Source: Chrysogorgia sp. JL179-B06 (taxonomy: Eukaryota > Cnidaria > Anthozoa > Scleralcyonacea > Chrysogorgiidae). From it: a stretch of DNA of 64,000 nucleotides. Position 1 is the stretch's first letter, and every line of letters begins with the position of its first letter. The notes below the pieces were generated by a model. That model did not search any database. It was not told the DNA's origin and saw nothing but the letters and a program-made list of their open reading frames with translations. Shown one piece after another: positions 37,701-50,685 of this stretch. A program made the translations under genes and the position numbers. The stretch covers positions 417,001-481,000 of the forward strand of contig JAYKKM010000208.1 in the NCBI GenBank assembly GCA_035772405.1. Direction: 5' to 3'.

Positions 37701-40222
37701 CAAGTTCTTTTGGAAAACCATCGGAAAGATAACCAAGAAATCGAATAAAAAATAAAAAATGACGAATAAACTAATTCGATAGTAAAACAATTTCAAAATG
37801 GCACATAGTCGCGAATCTTATCAATAAGAGAGGGCTGGATAATGCATCCTGTAGGTAGAAAGAACTGTTGAGCGGCGGCCATGGCCCCACTTCGTGCCAG
37901 TATCGCTTTATTTTACTATTGTAAAATACCAGTTTTCGCATATAACCATAAAATATGCAAATAAGTAATTTCAAATCCATTTTGGCATTTCAATCTTCAG
38001 GGTACATCATGAAATTACGGTGAACGGCTAAAAATGGGCAAAAAACTTAATCGTAAGTAAATAAGTTGATTATATTTTTGATGAATTTTCAAAGCCCACT
38101 GAGAGCGCCCAAAGAAACCTAACGCTACAGAACGGCGATGATTGACGTGGTAACAGCTGTAGCATAAAAATATGAGATAATACCAACTCATGCTGATTAA
38201 ATTTTGTAAGCCAAAACAAATCAAGAAAAGTACATTTGTTAAATTCTACAACCATGCAGTTGATAACATTTGCAAATTGGTTAAGTTGCAAGCATCTAAG
38301 CAAGATGCAGGTTGAATGTTGTATTTTTCACGTTTAACAAGCCTACTTTTGGGGCCTATATTGTATAGACCGTCTAGACCGTATAGACGTGTAAACTGTA
38401 TGTCTGTATAGACCGTATAAGCCCGTATAGGCTTGCTAAACGTGAAAAATATAAGATTTACTCTGACCACTAAATGATGTTCCGGTATTTTATTTAAAGC
38501 TACCAGTTGAAAATAAAATCTTGGCTAAATTTCTTTTTACCCTACTCACTGTCCTCACTCATTGGATTACTCTCAGCTGTGAAAAAATCAATTTTTATGA
38601 TCTGTCTGATCCAAAAAGACTGAAAAAGCCTTTATATACAAAAACTATAATTCCGCAATAGTAAAACATATAGAGGGTAGATCCTTTCTACTTCCGACTT
38701 CAATTTCAGAACACGAGATGCTCTATGTAGCTCACAAGTCGTCATGTTATATCCTCACTTAGGGAGAGAGTTAGGGAAGAGGGATGAAGAGATGGAGTGG
38801 GAGGGAGCGGGGATGGAGGTAGAGGAGGAGGAGGAAGGAGGAGGGAGGGGGATAGAGCAATACATATCTACATACTATCGAACTGACAAAGTTTATTGAT
38901 ATGGAAATCAGTAACATAACATACAAATGTGTTAAGCTTGGAAATGGCTTTAAATCTTCCTCGGAGACATTTCTTATGGAATTGTATCCCAGACTATAGC
39001 TAAAGATTTAATGAGAGAAAAATGATAAAAAAGTGAAAAATGTATTTTTTAAATCATGCATGAGTCCGTTTTTATTGGTTTGGACTAAAATGCGGCAACC
39101 TCGTCCCTGGGCTTTGGGTATGTTGGAAGTGAGATGGAGAGTACTCCTTGTCATAGGCTGGTGATTACTTTGCAATATTATCCAATGTATTGGAAAATGT
39201 TATGCATCCGAGTGAAACGTTTCACTGTCAGAGAAGAGCCTTCGCTCGAAAAGTTAGACCTACTACGCACTATTTCCAACGTTGTGGAGTATTCAATTTG
39301 TAGTTCTATACTGCTTACGCAACACAGCATCATATAAGTTGTCAAGTTCGGTGTGTTTTAAACTGAGATGTTTTGTCGTAGCGAACTATACTTTTTAAGC
39401 GGACAAGTGTGCAATGGTTCATTCAATTGATTATGAAACACTATAACTGGCCTTTTATATGTTAAACCGGCTCAGGGCCTATGAACGATCAACTATACTG
39501 GTATTACATAATAATACTAGTAGACGTTCTTATCGCAAGGGAAGGGATTCCTCGAAATCCAAGGCAGTCGTTATATTGTGTTATTGCAAAAATAAGTGGT
39601 GGGCTTATTGAAGTAAAAGTGTCAGCAGAGGTAGTACAGCCTCGTACCCATGCGGTTATCGTTTAGATAATATCAGAGCAGTGAGTTCTACATATGTATG
39701 GAGCTCACATTGAACTTGCTGGACCATAGGTACACTGGGGCACTCTGGAGTTAGACATCTATCTGGGGTAAGACATTCATTCATTGATGCATTCATTGTG
39801 CACAGCCAGGGGCGGATGAATAGTATAACTCCCCTCAGGGAGGCAGCACACTAATCTTAACAATCTTGGGTTGCTCTGCTTTAAATGATGCCCAGATCTC
39901 CACGACACCTATGTACTAGTCGACATGAATCTCGATTTATGAAAAATTCGGATTTATGTGCGCAAATCTGGGCAACACAGGGCGGAGCACTGATGAAGCG
40001 GGCGCGAAACAGGTAGCAAGCCCAACCGCGCATTTTCCACTACCCGCGTCTTCGGTCTTCGTCAAGGGTATTCGTTCGAGCATTGCACTCGTTTTGAGCG
40101 TACTCAAGATTGATACGGTAAGAACAATTGGTTTATTCGTTTACGACTTGCTTGCAGGATTATCCATCAAACTCATGAAAGTTTTAGAAACAGGTTCCCT
40201 TATGAGTTTATCAGACGCTTTT
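37701..40222. other. Unassigned 2.5 kb with a hairpin and a polypurine tract
   Basis: No gene was recognised. A 25-bp stem lies between 38322-38346 and 38425-38451 (TTTTTCACGTTTA ... TAAACGTGAAAAA), with TAGACCGT repeats in the loop. A nearly pure purine strand rich in GGAGG and GGGA lies at about 38759-38856 and could adopt triplex (H-DNA) structure. The small frames at 39134-39337 and 39956-40231 look random. Confidence 0.5.
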
Positions 40223-41375
40223 AAGAGATAATCTAATTGGCGCGGGTCGCGGGTGGCGGGTAAATTGGCGCGGGTCGCGGGTAAATTGGCGCGGGTCGCG
40301 GGTTTTTGGCGCGGGTCGCGGGTAATTGTCGCGGGTCGCGGTTAATTGTTCCGGCTTTATTTTCTCCTGGTGTTTTTTCTCCGATTCGTTTACGGGGGGT
40401 TGTCCATGGTTGTTATAAATAAATTAAAATGTAAAGGTAATATTAATCAGAGGTGCGTATGTTTCAGTCGTTCAAGCACAGGAAATGAACCGCGAGGTAT
40501 CAATCACGTATATAAATGCCTTTTAAACGTTGTGACAAGTATATTTCTTTGACAAAGTGTTTATAATTTATATAAACCTGTCTGGAGCCAGTAGGAGGAC
40601 GCTATCGCTGCGCGCACCATCCATTTTGGGCTAGACACTCAAGATTTGTTTTTAGCCTACCGACATCCATCGATTCTCATTTCGAATAATATTTATCCAT
40701 GGCTATGCTATTGTCGAACCTTTATTTGACGTATAAGTAAAGCGTTTTAAAAGCGCTTTATAATTAAACACATTTGTAGTTGAGACAACAAGCAACGTTA
40801 GGCTTGATAACGTAACGCCAATTTATGATTGTCACCTTTGACCAAGAATTAAACGTGCGCAGATGCTGGCAAAGCTACCCTTATGGTGCGAGATTAAAAA
40901 GCATGACAGTTTTAACCATACTCGACAGAAGATTGCCACAAATCTAACACGCACTCGCAGGCTGATAAAGTTAATGCAAAGGAATATACGACAGTTTATT
41001 AAATACTAAATAAATGCATGCCTATACGGGAGGGCCGAATAGGGTGAAATACATGGCGCTCCAAGATAATCGCGGATAGGTTTCGGAAGGCAAAACATTG
41101 ACGAAGAAGAAGAATCGAGATAGTACTGTAGAAATATTTAGTAGAACAAGAGAGTTTATTGACTACGGAAATGTCAGAAAAATGAGGTGTCATTGTCTAA
41201 TTGAACTGTTTGTTTTGATTCTTTTTCCCTTTGCTTGTCGGCGCCAGCTTGGCGCTTTAGTTCTCACCCATAAAACGTCCAAGTTTGTCACAGTTAATAT
41301 TATTATATAATATTATACCTCAACTATAAATTGTCCAATCAAAGAGCTAGATTTGTACCACGTGACCAGTCAATT

Positions 41376-41480
41376 TAAACTCGAATTCCCCGCTTTAACC
41401 TCGAATTCCCCGCTTTAACCTCGAATTCCCCGCTGACGACGTATTCAGCGGGGAATTCGAGTTCGAATACCCCGCTCGTA
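41376..41480. repeat. Tandem and inverted GAATTCCCCGC repeats
   Basis: Three 20-bp units of CTTTAACCTCGAATTCCCCG, followed by the complementary GCGGGGAATTCGAGTTCGAA after a short spacer. They lie inside the 40223-42455 element. Confidence 0.8.
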
Positions 41481-41588
41481 CCCAGTACTCCGCGTAAACC
41501 AAGACGAGCCTGTAAATAATGGAGGAACGACAAGACGTTTCTAGACGTTTCAAGATAGCATTCAATATTGTTTCGGTATAATAATATA

Positions 41589-41702
41589 TCATTTATAGAC
41601 CCTCCACTCGGGGAATTCGTCGAAATATTACCCCTCGGGATGATATATCCCTCGGGGTAATATTTCGTCGAATTCCCCTCGCTCCGGGTCTATAAATGAT
41701 AA
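41589..41702. repeat. Hairpin, arms of about 50 bp
   Basis: ATCATTTATAGACCC at the left pairs with GGGTCTATAAATGAT at the right. Inside, CGTCGAAATATTACCCC pairs with GGGGTAATATTTCG. The loop is about 15 nt (GGGATGATATATCCC, itself self-complementary). It may be a small palindromic element nested in the larger one. Confidence 0.8.
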
Positions 41703-42455
41703 GATGTTTCGTTTCATCTGACCATTTTCTGGCATAACAAATGAGATCATATAGAAAACAGCCTTTGGGAGAAAGTGAAACACGAAAACAACAAGACAGA
41801 GCTCCTTTGCTAGTGATCTGATTTAATGTCTGACAGTGTAATATGCCCGCGCTGCATATCACCGGCACGTGACGAAGAGACATGACTTCATATAGCAATA
41901 GTATACTCAAAAAAGAAAGACTATGCTGGAAAGCACTTTTACGTTATGAATCACGAGGCCAAAGTAGTCTGTGTATTAAACGCCGATTACGCAAAATAGC
42001 TATAGTTGTAACTTTGAAAATGCGTTGGAAACTTTAGTAAATTCTAAACAAACATAACTATGTTTTAATATAAGCGGCAGATTCAATCCGTCGTGTCGAG
42101 TATTGTTAAAATTAAAGTCAAAGGACCTGCCAGTAATCACATATATAGACTGTACATGTTTTTATCTCGCACCATAACAAGAGTATAGCTTTGCCAGCAT
42201 CTGCGCGCGTTTAATGCTTGAAAAGTGACAATCAGAATTTGGCGCCTACGTTATAAAGCATAACATTGCTTGTTGTCTCTAATTAATATTACCTTTACCC
42301 CCCGTAAACGAATCGGAGAAAAAACACAAGGAGAATAAAGCCGAAACAATTACCCGCGACCCGCGACAATTTACCCGCGACCCGCGACAATTATACCCGC
42401 GACCCGCGACAATTTACCCGCTAACCGCGACCCACGCCAATTAGATTATCTCTTT

Positions 42456-43291
42456 ATATATTTAAAATATTTATTATTTGCAATATTTGTCGACATTCGT
42501 TAAAAGTGGGTATCGATATATCGAAACCATTTTTAATATAATTATGGAGAATTTATGTCCAAAATATGCAATATTTATCAATGGCGTTTGTCTTTTTATT
42601 GTAATCGACATGTCGAAGCCAAATATTTTTATGTCCAATGTGATTGTGATCAATAAAACAAGAATTTTGCTATAATGTACTACAGCTTTGTATAGTTATC
42701 CATGAAGAGAAAATTTTTTATATACTTTATTACAGATTAGAGCTCAGATTTTTTTGCTTTTTTCCAATTTTTTGAATATTGGTTTGGACTTCAATAATCA
42801 CAAAGGGAGGTTACATCTCTGTAAATATATTTTTATTCTCCTGTTTTGTTCATTGGTATCATTTTAAAGCAATGATCCTGGAATTACTCGCGCAGACCTT
42901 GCTGAAACAGGACATTTTCTCTAAATTTTGCACTGGCGTTTTATTTTTGGCAAAAATGGCATAAAAATATAAATTTTAGCATGAAAATCACTCTGGACAA
43001 CGGTTCCTGGACACATTTCGAAATTTATCGAATTTTAGGCTAAATAGAATATCACACTCAGCTCTGGAACGTGTTATTCTTATTAACGAGTGGAACATGG
43101 CAACAATCGACAATGTCTTAATTCAAGGAGAAACTAAGCATGCTTTTGAGAACGGTGACATCCTGCACGAGGCTACCTTTCTTTTCATTACTATTACATA
43201 TATGTATGGGCCTGATCACTTCACTTCTGATAAGAACTTCTAGTCTTATATATACGTAAAACATGATAGATTTTCAAGGAGCAATTTAAGC
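42456..43291. other. AT-rich sequence without recognised features
   Basis: Only short random-looking frames (42478-42675, 42779-42964). Confidence 0.5.
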
Positions 43292-44668
43292 TTTTATATA
43301 ACGTGTTAATATACACACTGCTGTATAGTGAATGAGGGAGAGCTTGGAGTAGACAGACAATACATAGACGATCAGGACGATACATGGAAGATGAGGATAC
43401 GAGCTTGATGATTGTCCATGTATCGTCTTTTATATAACATGTTAATATACACACTGCTGTATAGTGAATGCGGGAGAGCTTGGGGTAGACAGACAATACA
43501 TGGACGATCAGGACGATACATGGAAGATGAGGATACGAGCTTGATGATCGTCCATGTATCGTCTTTTATATAACGTGTTAATATACACACTGCTGTATAG
43601 TGAATGCGGGAGAGCTTGGAGTAGACAGACAATACATGGACGATCAGGACGATACATGGAAGATGAGGATACGAGCTTGATGATCGTCCATGTATCGTCT
43701 TTTATATAACGTTGTTAATATACACACTGCTGTATAGTGAATGCGGGAGAGCTTGGGGTAGACAGACAATACATGGACGATCAGGACGATACATGGAAGA
43801 TGAGGATACGAGCTTGATGATCGTCCATGTATCGTCTTTTATATAACGTGTTAATATACACACTGCTGTATAGTGAATGCGGGAGAGCTTGGAGTAGACA
43901 GACAATACATGGACGATCAGGACGATACATGGAAGATGAGGATACGAGCTTGATGATCGTCCATGTATCGTCTTTTATATAACGTGTTAATATACACACT
44001 GCTGTATGGTGAATGAGGGAGAGCTTGGAGTAGACAGACAATACATGGACGATCAGGACGATACATGGAAGATGAGGATACGAGCTTGATGATCGTCCAT
44101 GTATCGTCTTTTATATAACGTGTTAATATACACACTGCTGTATAGTGAATGCGGGAGAGCTTGGAGTAGACAGACAATACATGGACGATCAGGACGATAC
44201 ATGGAAGATGAGGATACGAGCTTGATGATCGTCCATGTATCGTCTTTTATATAACGTGTTAATATACACACTGCTGTATGGTGAATGAGGGAGAGCTTGG
44301 AGTAGACAGACAATACATGGACGATCAGGACGATACATGGAAGATGAGGATACGAGCTTGATGATCGTCCATGTATCGTCTTTTATATAACGTGTTAATA
44401 TACACACTGCTGTATAGTGAATGAGGGAGAGCTTGGAGTAGACAGACACTACATGGACGATCGGGACGATACATGGAAGATGAGGATACGAGCTTGATGA
44501 TCGTCCATGTATCGTCGTCTTTTATATAACGTGTTAATATACACACTGCTGTATAGTGAATGCGGGAGAGCTTGGAGTAGACAGACAATACATGGACGAT
44601 CAGGACGATACATGGAAGATGAGGATACGAGCTTGATGATCGTCCATGTATCGTCTTTTATATAACGT
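43292..44668. repeat. 136-bp satellite array, about 10 copies
   Basis: Units of 136 bp with very high identity, starting near TTATATAACGTGTTAATATA. Each unit contains the inverted pair ATACATGGACGATCAGGACG and GATCGTCCATGTATCGTC, so single strands can fold. The series of 86-codon minus-strand frames spaced 136 bp apart is a by-product. The unit shares GGATACGAGCTTGATGATCG with the tRNA-like element at 32.7 kb, in the opposite orientation. Confidence 0.95.
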
Positions 44669-46082
44669 TGTTTAAAATGTTAAACACCCTATCATATGGT
44701 AGCGTCGGGCCGAGTCTAAACAGCTGTTGCCCGAATGGAATTTTACTGCCTTATAAGATGGTCTTATACAACAAATATTTAAGTAAATGTTTGAATTACT
44801 CATAAATTAAATGCTTAACCATGTTAGAATAAATAATTGAAACAACATTTTCGATTGCGAAGATAGAAATTTTGAAAATTCGACAAATTCCACGGCTTGC
44901 CTGCATTTTTCTCCTTAGCAACACCCTTAGCAACGTATATTTGAATAAAAGAATGGTTTGATTTTCCACGTTGCGCACATTTTCTTCCGCACTACCTCTC
45001 CCTGAATGAAATTTTATTATATATTAAAACATTAAAATTGATTTGATTGTTGCCTGGTAGTCACGTGAACGGTCGTCTGGCATATCTGATATTGTGTATT
45101 TCAGTTTGAGTTTGCGAGAGAAGTTTTGCAACGGGCACACACTTTTCATGAGAATCAAACTGCTCTTAATGCAGTGTGCTAAGTTTCCACCTTGTCGTGA
45201 CCACCTTAACTGGGTTAAACGGTTCAAGGTATAGTACAAGCTTAGTATTACAAAAATTTCTTAAATTATTATAAATTATTATAAATAAAAAAGCGACTTT
45301 AGCTTTTAATATAGCCCACTCTCAGATATGGTACATATTCACTTCAGCCGGATACGATGTGTCGTCAGTGCGGAACGATTTTTCGGCGGAATAAGTTTAT
45401 TTATTCGATCAACGTCTCCCAAGTGCGATGACTAAAATATTTTTAATTCAATTTTGCAAATATTAAAAACAAACACCAAGCTTTAAGTTGAAAGTTGGGC
45501 TTCAGGCAGCAAAGTAAACAAATATATAGCAAATAGATCAAACTTTAAATACCGAAATTTGAAGTCACATGAAAGTATAGTGAGCAAAGCTGTGGCACAA
45601 CGAGCAATACTTTAGGACAGACATAGGCCAGGAAATCAACGCCAGCGGGATCGAATTTGTTCCAAGGTGCTCATTTTAACTCCTGGACATGCGAAGTATA
45701 GAAACGAGTTATTTGAGTGCGACGATTGTTTCACTCACTTGCTCGCTGTAGTGTTAACCGGAATCCAATCGGTACAGTACCGGATTCCTATAATGAACCT
45801 TTTGTGCTCAGCTAATTTATGGTTAAATGTATGAAGTGAGTGGTTTATTGAAAGTGACAACCTAAGGATACCCTATAGAGCATAACAGTGAACAAAACAA
45901 AACATTTCACCTGACTCGTGGCGCTCAACATCTTGGAAAGATATGTAACAAGACACTTTTATATTAGTGAAAAATATCTTTGGACAATTACGCTTGTTGA
46001 AAAGTCAGAATAGATACCCCCCATATAGAGTCCAAAGGGATGTCGCCTCATTAAATATTCAGCGTCTCGATGCATATGCACT
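44669..46082. other. Unassigned AT-rich sequence
   Basis: No coding, RNA or repeat signal that I can support. Confidence 0.5.
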
Positions 46083-46484
46083 AGTCAATTGAATCCCCGA
46101 CTCTCGACCCCCGGGAGTATGCGTAGTTTTAACGGGACTTTGCCGGGGAAATACAAGGTTTTAACAAACATCGATCTTTTGGTAGCTGGGATTTTAACAC
46201 TGACCACTGACACGAAAAAGTGGGGATAGTGTAGCTGGGATTTAACGCTCGTAGACGCTTCAGACGAAAAAGGAAATCCCACTACTAAATTGAAACGTTT
46301 GTTATGCTTTTTACAATAACACAATTATTGTTGTTTTCACATTCGATGTGTCGTTTTATTTATTGAAAAATGTGAAAATAAGGGTAAACTAATTATTTAT
46401 TCCCGGGTAGCCGGGTATCTTAACAACTCGTGAAACGTTAAAATCCCCGCATAGTCCCGGGGGTCGTGGTCCGTAGTTTCAATA
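46083..46484. mobile_element. MITE-like element with imperfect 50-bp inverted ends
   Basis: The left end (46083-46135) contains GACCCCCGGGAGTATGCG and GTTTTAACGG. The right end (46431-46484) contains the complementary CGTTAAAAT, CGCATAGTCCCGGGGGTC. The total is about 400 bp with no open frame of note. Target duplications are unclear. Confidence 0.5.
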
Positions 46485-47700
46485 GCGTAGAGTCTGGCTG
46501 CACTAATAGCTCAAATTATTGCAAATTACTATTTTCTTTTGTTATGGCCGCACGGATTATGGGTAAAAGCGGACAAACATCGATACTGACGTCATCTCGA
46601 CGACCGCTATTGACTAGTGCATGACGAACGCCGTGACGAACGCCATAACGGAAGTAATTTGGCCGGTACGTATATATTCGTGCTCGCGTGAAGCGGCAAT
46701 AATACCTCGCAATTTTTTGTGTTTGTAAATAGTATTTTAATATTTTTTTTATTTTAATGATTTGCAAGTGCGTGGTATGGCTGATGTCCTGAAACGTTTA
46801 CACCAGGGGTTTAATAATTTACTTGTCATGTCAGCGATACATGCTGTTGCATGATCAAGCATTCGTCTCGATTTGAGTATCCCATTTCGCTGCCGTTCAT
46901 GTCTTGACCGCGACTGTCTGTCGAAAGAATCTTAGCTGAAATCTTAACGAGTGATCCAGTCGAACGGTACGTTCCCTTAGATGATACGATTGCAGTAAAT
47001 ATTATTGAATGTAGAGATGCCGAACGGTATCAAAATATCTGTCTTACCATCGTCCATACTCAAAACAAGGACAATCTCTTTCTAGCTCGCTCGAGCCTTT
47101 ATCGTCGCAAAAGCCAAAATCTATGAACGCGTACATTAAATACATTCCATACATTAAATATTATCGAAGGCCATTGGCGAACTTGCTTATGAATTGCGCG
47201 AAAAAGCCAGCGTTCCACTAGGGCAGTGTGGTATTGAAAAAATAAGTATTGCGACGACTATAGTGATGAACGCGTGGCGAACGGGGTGACTCAAATTAAC
47301 TATAAGTACCGCGCTTCTAAAAGCTCGATGGTAATACAGAGCCAATACTCTGCTTACAGTGTTTTACTTGTGGTTTGTATAGTTTCGCGGTTGGGGGTAT
47401 TTTGGGTTGTGGGTGATGGGTGCGTTTTGGTTGTTTTAGGGATGCTTTGGGGGATAACAGGTAGTGGAAATTCCTGTAGGGGTTCCGGGGGCATGCTCCC
47501 CCGGGGAAGTTTCTGAAACGCTGTTACCTGCATTTGGGGGGCAGTTTTTACAAAAAAGTTAAAATAAAAAAACAGTGAAAATCATGATTTTATAGTCAGT
47601 ATTTCCTTACTGTATACACAGGGAGCCGTAACGTCTATTAGTGAAGCGAGTTTGAAAGTATTTATTTACGGGTTTATTTGGTATTTTTTACACAATAATT
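46485..47700. other. Unassigned sequence
   Basis: The only longer frame (47274-47516, plus) is low-complexity and has no recognisable features. GGGGGCATGCTCCCCCGGGG near 47486 is a short palindrome-like stretch. Confidence 0.45.
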
Positions 47701-47735
47701 GAATTAAATCGCTATTAAAATGTTCTTACTTTTGT

Positions 47736-48190
47736 TCATTTTGTCGACATTTTGTGTGTGCTGTTGGCTGGCGCTTTCATGTAGGCTTTCGTAATGTTGG
47801 TTTTGATTAACTGTTGATAGGTGTCACGTTTAACGCGGTAAAAGTTAGTAGTTTTGTCGGCGGGGACAAGTAATTCTTTATCTTTTCGTATATTCTTTAA
47901 ATCTTGAGAAAGTTTTCGCTGGAAAGGACAGTTCGTATTCGTGAATTCGATGCTCTTAACAAGCGCAAGCATTCTCTCTTCGAAAACGTGTAATTCTTCG
48001 ATTGGTGGTGGTGAATATGTTGTTTTAAATCCAAAGGTGTCGTTGGTTGATTGGGAGTCAGACGGGTTCAAGAAATGGTAAGCTTTCCATCTCAGGCGTT
48101 GTAGCAAGTTTTGTGTCTTGTCCAGGAGGCATTTCAAATATTTTATTCGGCTGCGCTGTAGGTATATTCTTCGTTGAGTAACCGAGGTTT
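47736..48190 (-). pseudogene. Penelope-like element, N-terminal part of the RT polyprotein
   Basis: In minus orientation the frame contains RLRWKAYHFLNPSD, FGFKTTYSPPPIEELHVFE, CPFQRKLSQDLKNIRKDKEL and ADKTTNFYRV. This is the order of conserved blocks upstream of the reverse transcriptase in Penelope-like retroelements, as I know the family. The frame is open back to a stop near 48190. It ends at 47736, before the RT palm and the GIY-YIG endonuclease, so this is a 5' fragment. A hammerhead-type motif lies about 180 bp upstream on the same strand, as is usual for this family. Confidence 0.75.
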
Positions 48191-48344
48191 ATTGGTTCCA
48201 TGTTGACTTGTAGAGTGCTCAACAGTGAAGGAGCGAAATATAGAAGTATGTTGATAAAAATTATCAGGTTCAAAGTCATATGCATAGGATAGAGTGCTCA
48301 ATGCGTAAACGCAGAGCGAAATAACAAACAAAGTGAAAACACTG

Positions 48345-48425
48345 ATTACTTCATTGAAGTTTATTCACAACAAACTTGTTTCGTATGACAATCCGAAGCT
48401 TGCCACACTCATCAGGTGAATGATA
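48345..48425 (-). ncRNA. Hammerhead ribozyme-like motif of the Penelope-like element
   Basis: The minus strand carries CTGATGA (48409-48415), then an 8-bp stem II (GTGTGGCA with TGTCATAC around an AGCTTCGGAT loop), then GAAA (48379-48382). These are the two conserved core strands of a hammerhead ribozyme. A possible stem III (AAGTTT/AAACTT) and a short stem I (TCATT/AATGA, cleavage expected after TTC) follow, but the first stem III pair is not canonical. Self-cleaving hammerheads of this kind are known in the terminal repeats of Penelope-like elements. Confidence 0.65.
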
Positions 48426-48759
48426 TATAGCTTACAGTGCAGTAGAATATAATATGAGATGCATGCGTCAAATAGGGATAGTTTTACAATTACATAGGGA
48501 TTAGGTGGGAAATTTACATAACGGATGTTTACATAACAGATATTTCTTTCGATGACGACAGGTGAATATCAGTTCGTTTCGTTTGTTAAGAGAGCTTAGT
48601 TCGGGGTGATATATGATTACAATTTTTTCATGTAGGCATAAATTACATCGTTTTGACATGTTAGAGTATTGTTGGCATTGTTTTAGGATTTTCCAGTTAA
48701 TAGTATAAGGGGTGTTAGTTTATTTTAGTGTCCAAATGTGTTTACTAAGTTCGGTAGCG

Positions 48760-49064
<305 letters not shown>

Positions 49065-49128
49065 CTATTATTTGCTCTAACTATATGTTGTTGAGCACTC
49101 TTTGCATTTCGTAGACCAAAACCTACAC

Positions 49129-49252
<124 letters not shown>

Positions 49253-49758
49253 TATATAAGAGATATAGAAAGGAAGCAACTTTATTTCAGTAGTGATTTG
49301 TTTTGACGTTTAATGTATTTGTTAGGTAAAATTTTAGCTTGAAAATCGGCTGCATGATAGATTGAAGGTTAATGTTCACAGTCGTTTTGAAAATTTTGTA
49401 ATCGAAAGCTGTGGTAACATATACATTGGTAACATTTTTAGTGGATTCCTTTCGTATCATCTGTACCCCAACTTGAGTCGACCACCGGAATTATATTAGT
49501 CAAACGCGCTCCCATCTGTCAATCTTTTACACAAAATAAATAATATTTTGTCATCATAATTTTCTCCCACTGTTTACTGCACCAGCGCTCGGATATACTA
49601 GAATATACATATTCCAGATATTTCGCCGATACTCTTTCGGAAGATACTTTCGAGAACAATCGGGTTATCGTTGTAACGGTAGGTATGAGCGCCAAAAATA
49701 CCAATGTGCCGATGTGTCAATGTGATGCTGTGATATGCATCTTCAATTGATTAATGTG
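49253..49758. other. Unassigned sequence
   Basis: No supported feature. Confidence 0.5.
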
Positions 49759-49979
49759 GAGTAGTATAGAAACTAGCGGTACCGGCGCATTTTTCCATTT
49801 TTTCATGTCTCAACTTTTTTCTCTGATGAACGCAGTACTTTTTCCGTTTTTAGATTCCACATATAACTTTCGAGCAAATATGTGGAATCCAAAAACGGAA
49901 AAAGTGCTGCGTTCTCCAGAGAAGTTGAGACATTCAAATGGAAAAAGTTCGCTGTTACCGCTAGTTTCGAGACTACTAA
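49759..49979. mobile_element. MITE-like foldback element, arms of about 100 bp
   Basis: The left arm from TAGTAGT and GAAACTAGCGGTA to TTCCACATA pairs with the right arm TATGTGGAA to CGCTAGTTTC and ACTACTA. Inside the arms, GCAGTACTTTTTCCG faces CGGAAAAAGTGCTGC. The loop is about 15 nt. Nothing is encoded. Confidence 0.75.
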
Positions 49980-50054
49980 CAGGTGACGTGCAGCATGGTT
50001 TGGAGCCTATGAGACGTGTCTCAGCTACAGTACTGCCTAGAAATAACCTAACAC

Positions 50055-50190
50055 TGCGGTTGCGGTCATTTAGCGGTGAGGTTGCGGTGGATTAGCGGTG
50101 AGGTTGCGGTGGATTAGCGGTGAGGTTGCGGTGGATTAGCGGTCAATTGGCGGTGAGGTTGCGGAGGATTAGCGGTGAGGTTGCGGTGGA
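50055..50190. repeat. 22-bp minisatellite (GATTAGCGGTGAGGTTGCGGTG), about 6 copies
   Basis: Tandem units with small variants such as AGCGGTCAATTGGCGGTGAGG near 50140. Confidence 0.9.
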
Positions 50191-50685
50191 CAAAACCAAC
50201 CGCATGAGAAAAACTACGTCGACTAAACACTTCGGGTTCCGACCTTGTCCGACTATTCAGTAACGCGCGTGTGTCAATAACCGTATGACAGTATGCCGTC
50301 CCCTCTCGGTGTAAAAAGTAGAGTGCTGTGTAAACAGCGGACTTTTGATTGGTTTCACAGTTTCACAGTGAGTTTGTGATTATTATCAAATGATCTCCTT
50401 GAAAGATTTTCGTTAAAGACACAGTGATCGGCGTTTGGAATATGGTTTGGAGTTGTAGTTTGTGGCAAATGGCACCACCAATGTCCAAAATCACGATCTG
50501 TCGGTCTCAGTTTACTTTCAGACGATTAGAAGTTCCGCATTGTGTCATTCTTTTCTCGGCCGTGATCAGTTTTAGATTTGGAACTAAGCATATAAATGTC
50601 GAATGCCAATGAACTTCCGAACGCGCGTTTAAAACCCCGTGACGTTTGGAACGGAGGTAACCGGTCGGTTTCGCTAAATCTAGAG
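50191..50685. other. Unassigned sequence
   Basis: No supported feature. The frame at 50424-50612 has no recognisable product. Confidence 0.5.

Larger units (their letters stand above)
40223..42455. mobile_element. Non-autonomous DNA transposon with long GCGGGTCGC-rich inverted ends
   Basis: The outer ends are AAGAGATAATCTAATTGGCG on the left and its complement on the right. Inside each end lie four to six tandem GCGGGTCGCGGGTAAATT units (40233-40350; complement at 42350-42440). Then come complementary blocks with CCGGCTTTATTTTCTCC and TTCGTTTACGGGGGG, and further matches (GCGCAGATGCTGGCAAAGCTA) at 40856-40880 and 42195-42215. The inverted ends therefore reach several hundred base pairs, with an insertion in the left one. 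No transposase frame is visible, so mobilisation would need a relative. The target-site duplication is not clear. Confidence 0.75.

Noticed and set aside
43221..44588. Series of 86-codon minus-strand proteins spaced 136 bp apart
   Set aside because: Repeats of a 136-bp satellite. The unit is not a multiple of three and the frames end at each unit.
43292..44668. CRISPR-like array
   Set aside because: The units are fully repeated with no unique spacers, and the surrounding DNA is animal.
48058..48331. Two further minus-strand frames upstream of the Penelope-like blocks
   Set aside because: The conserved blocks are in the third frame. These have no matching features.
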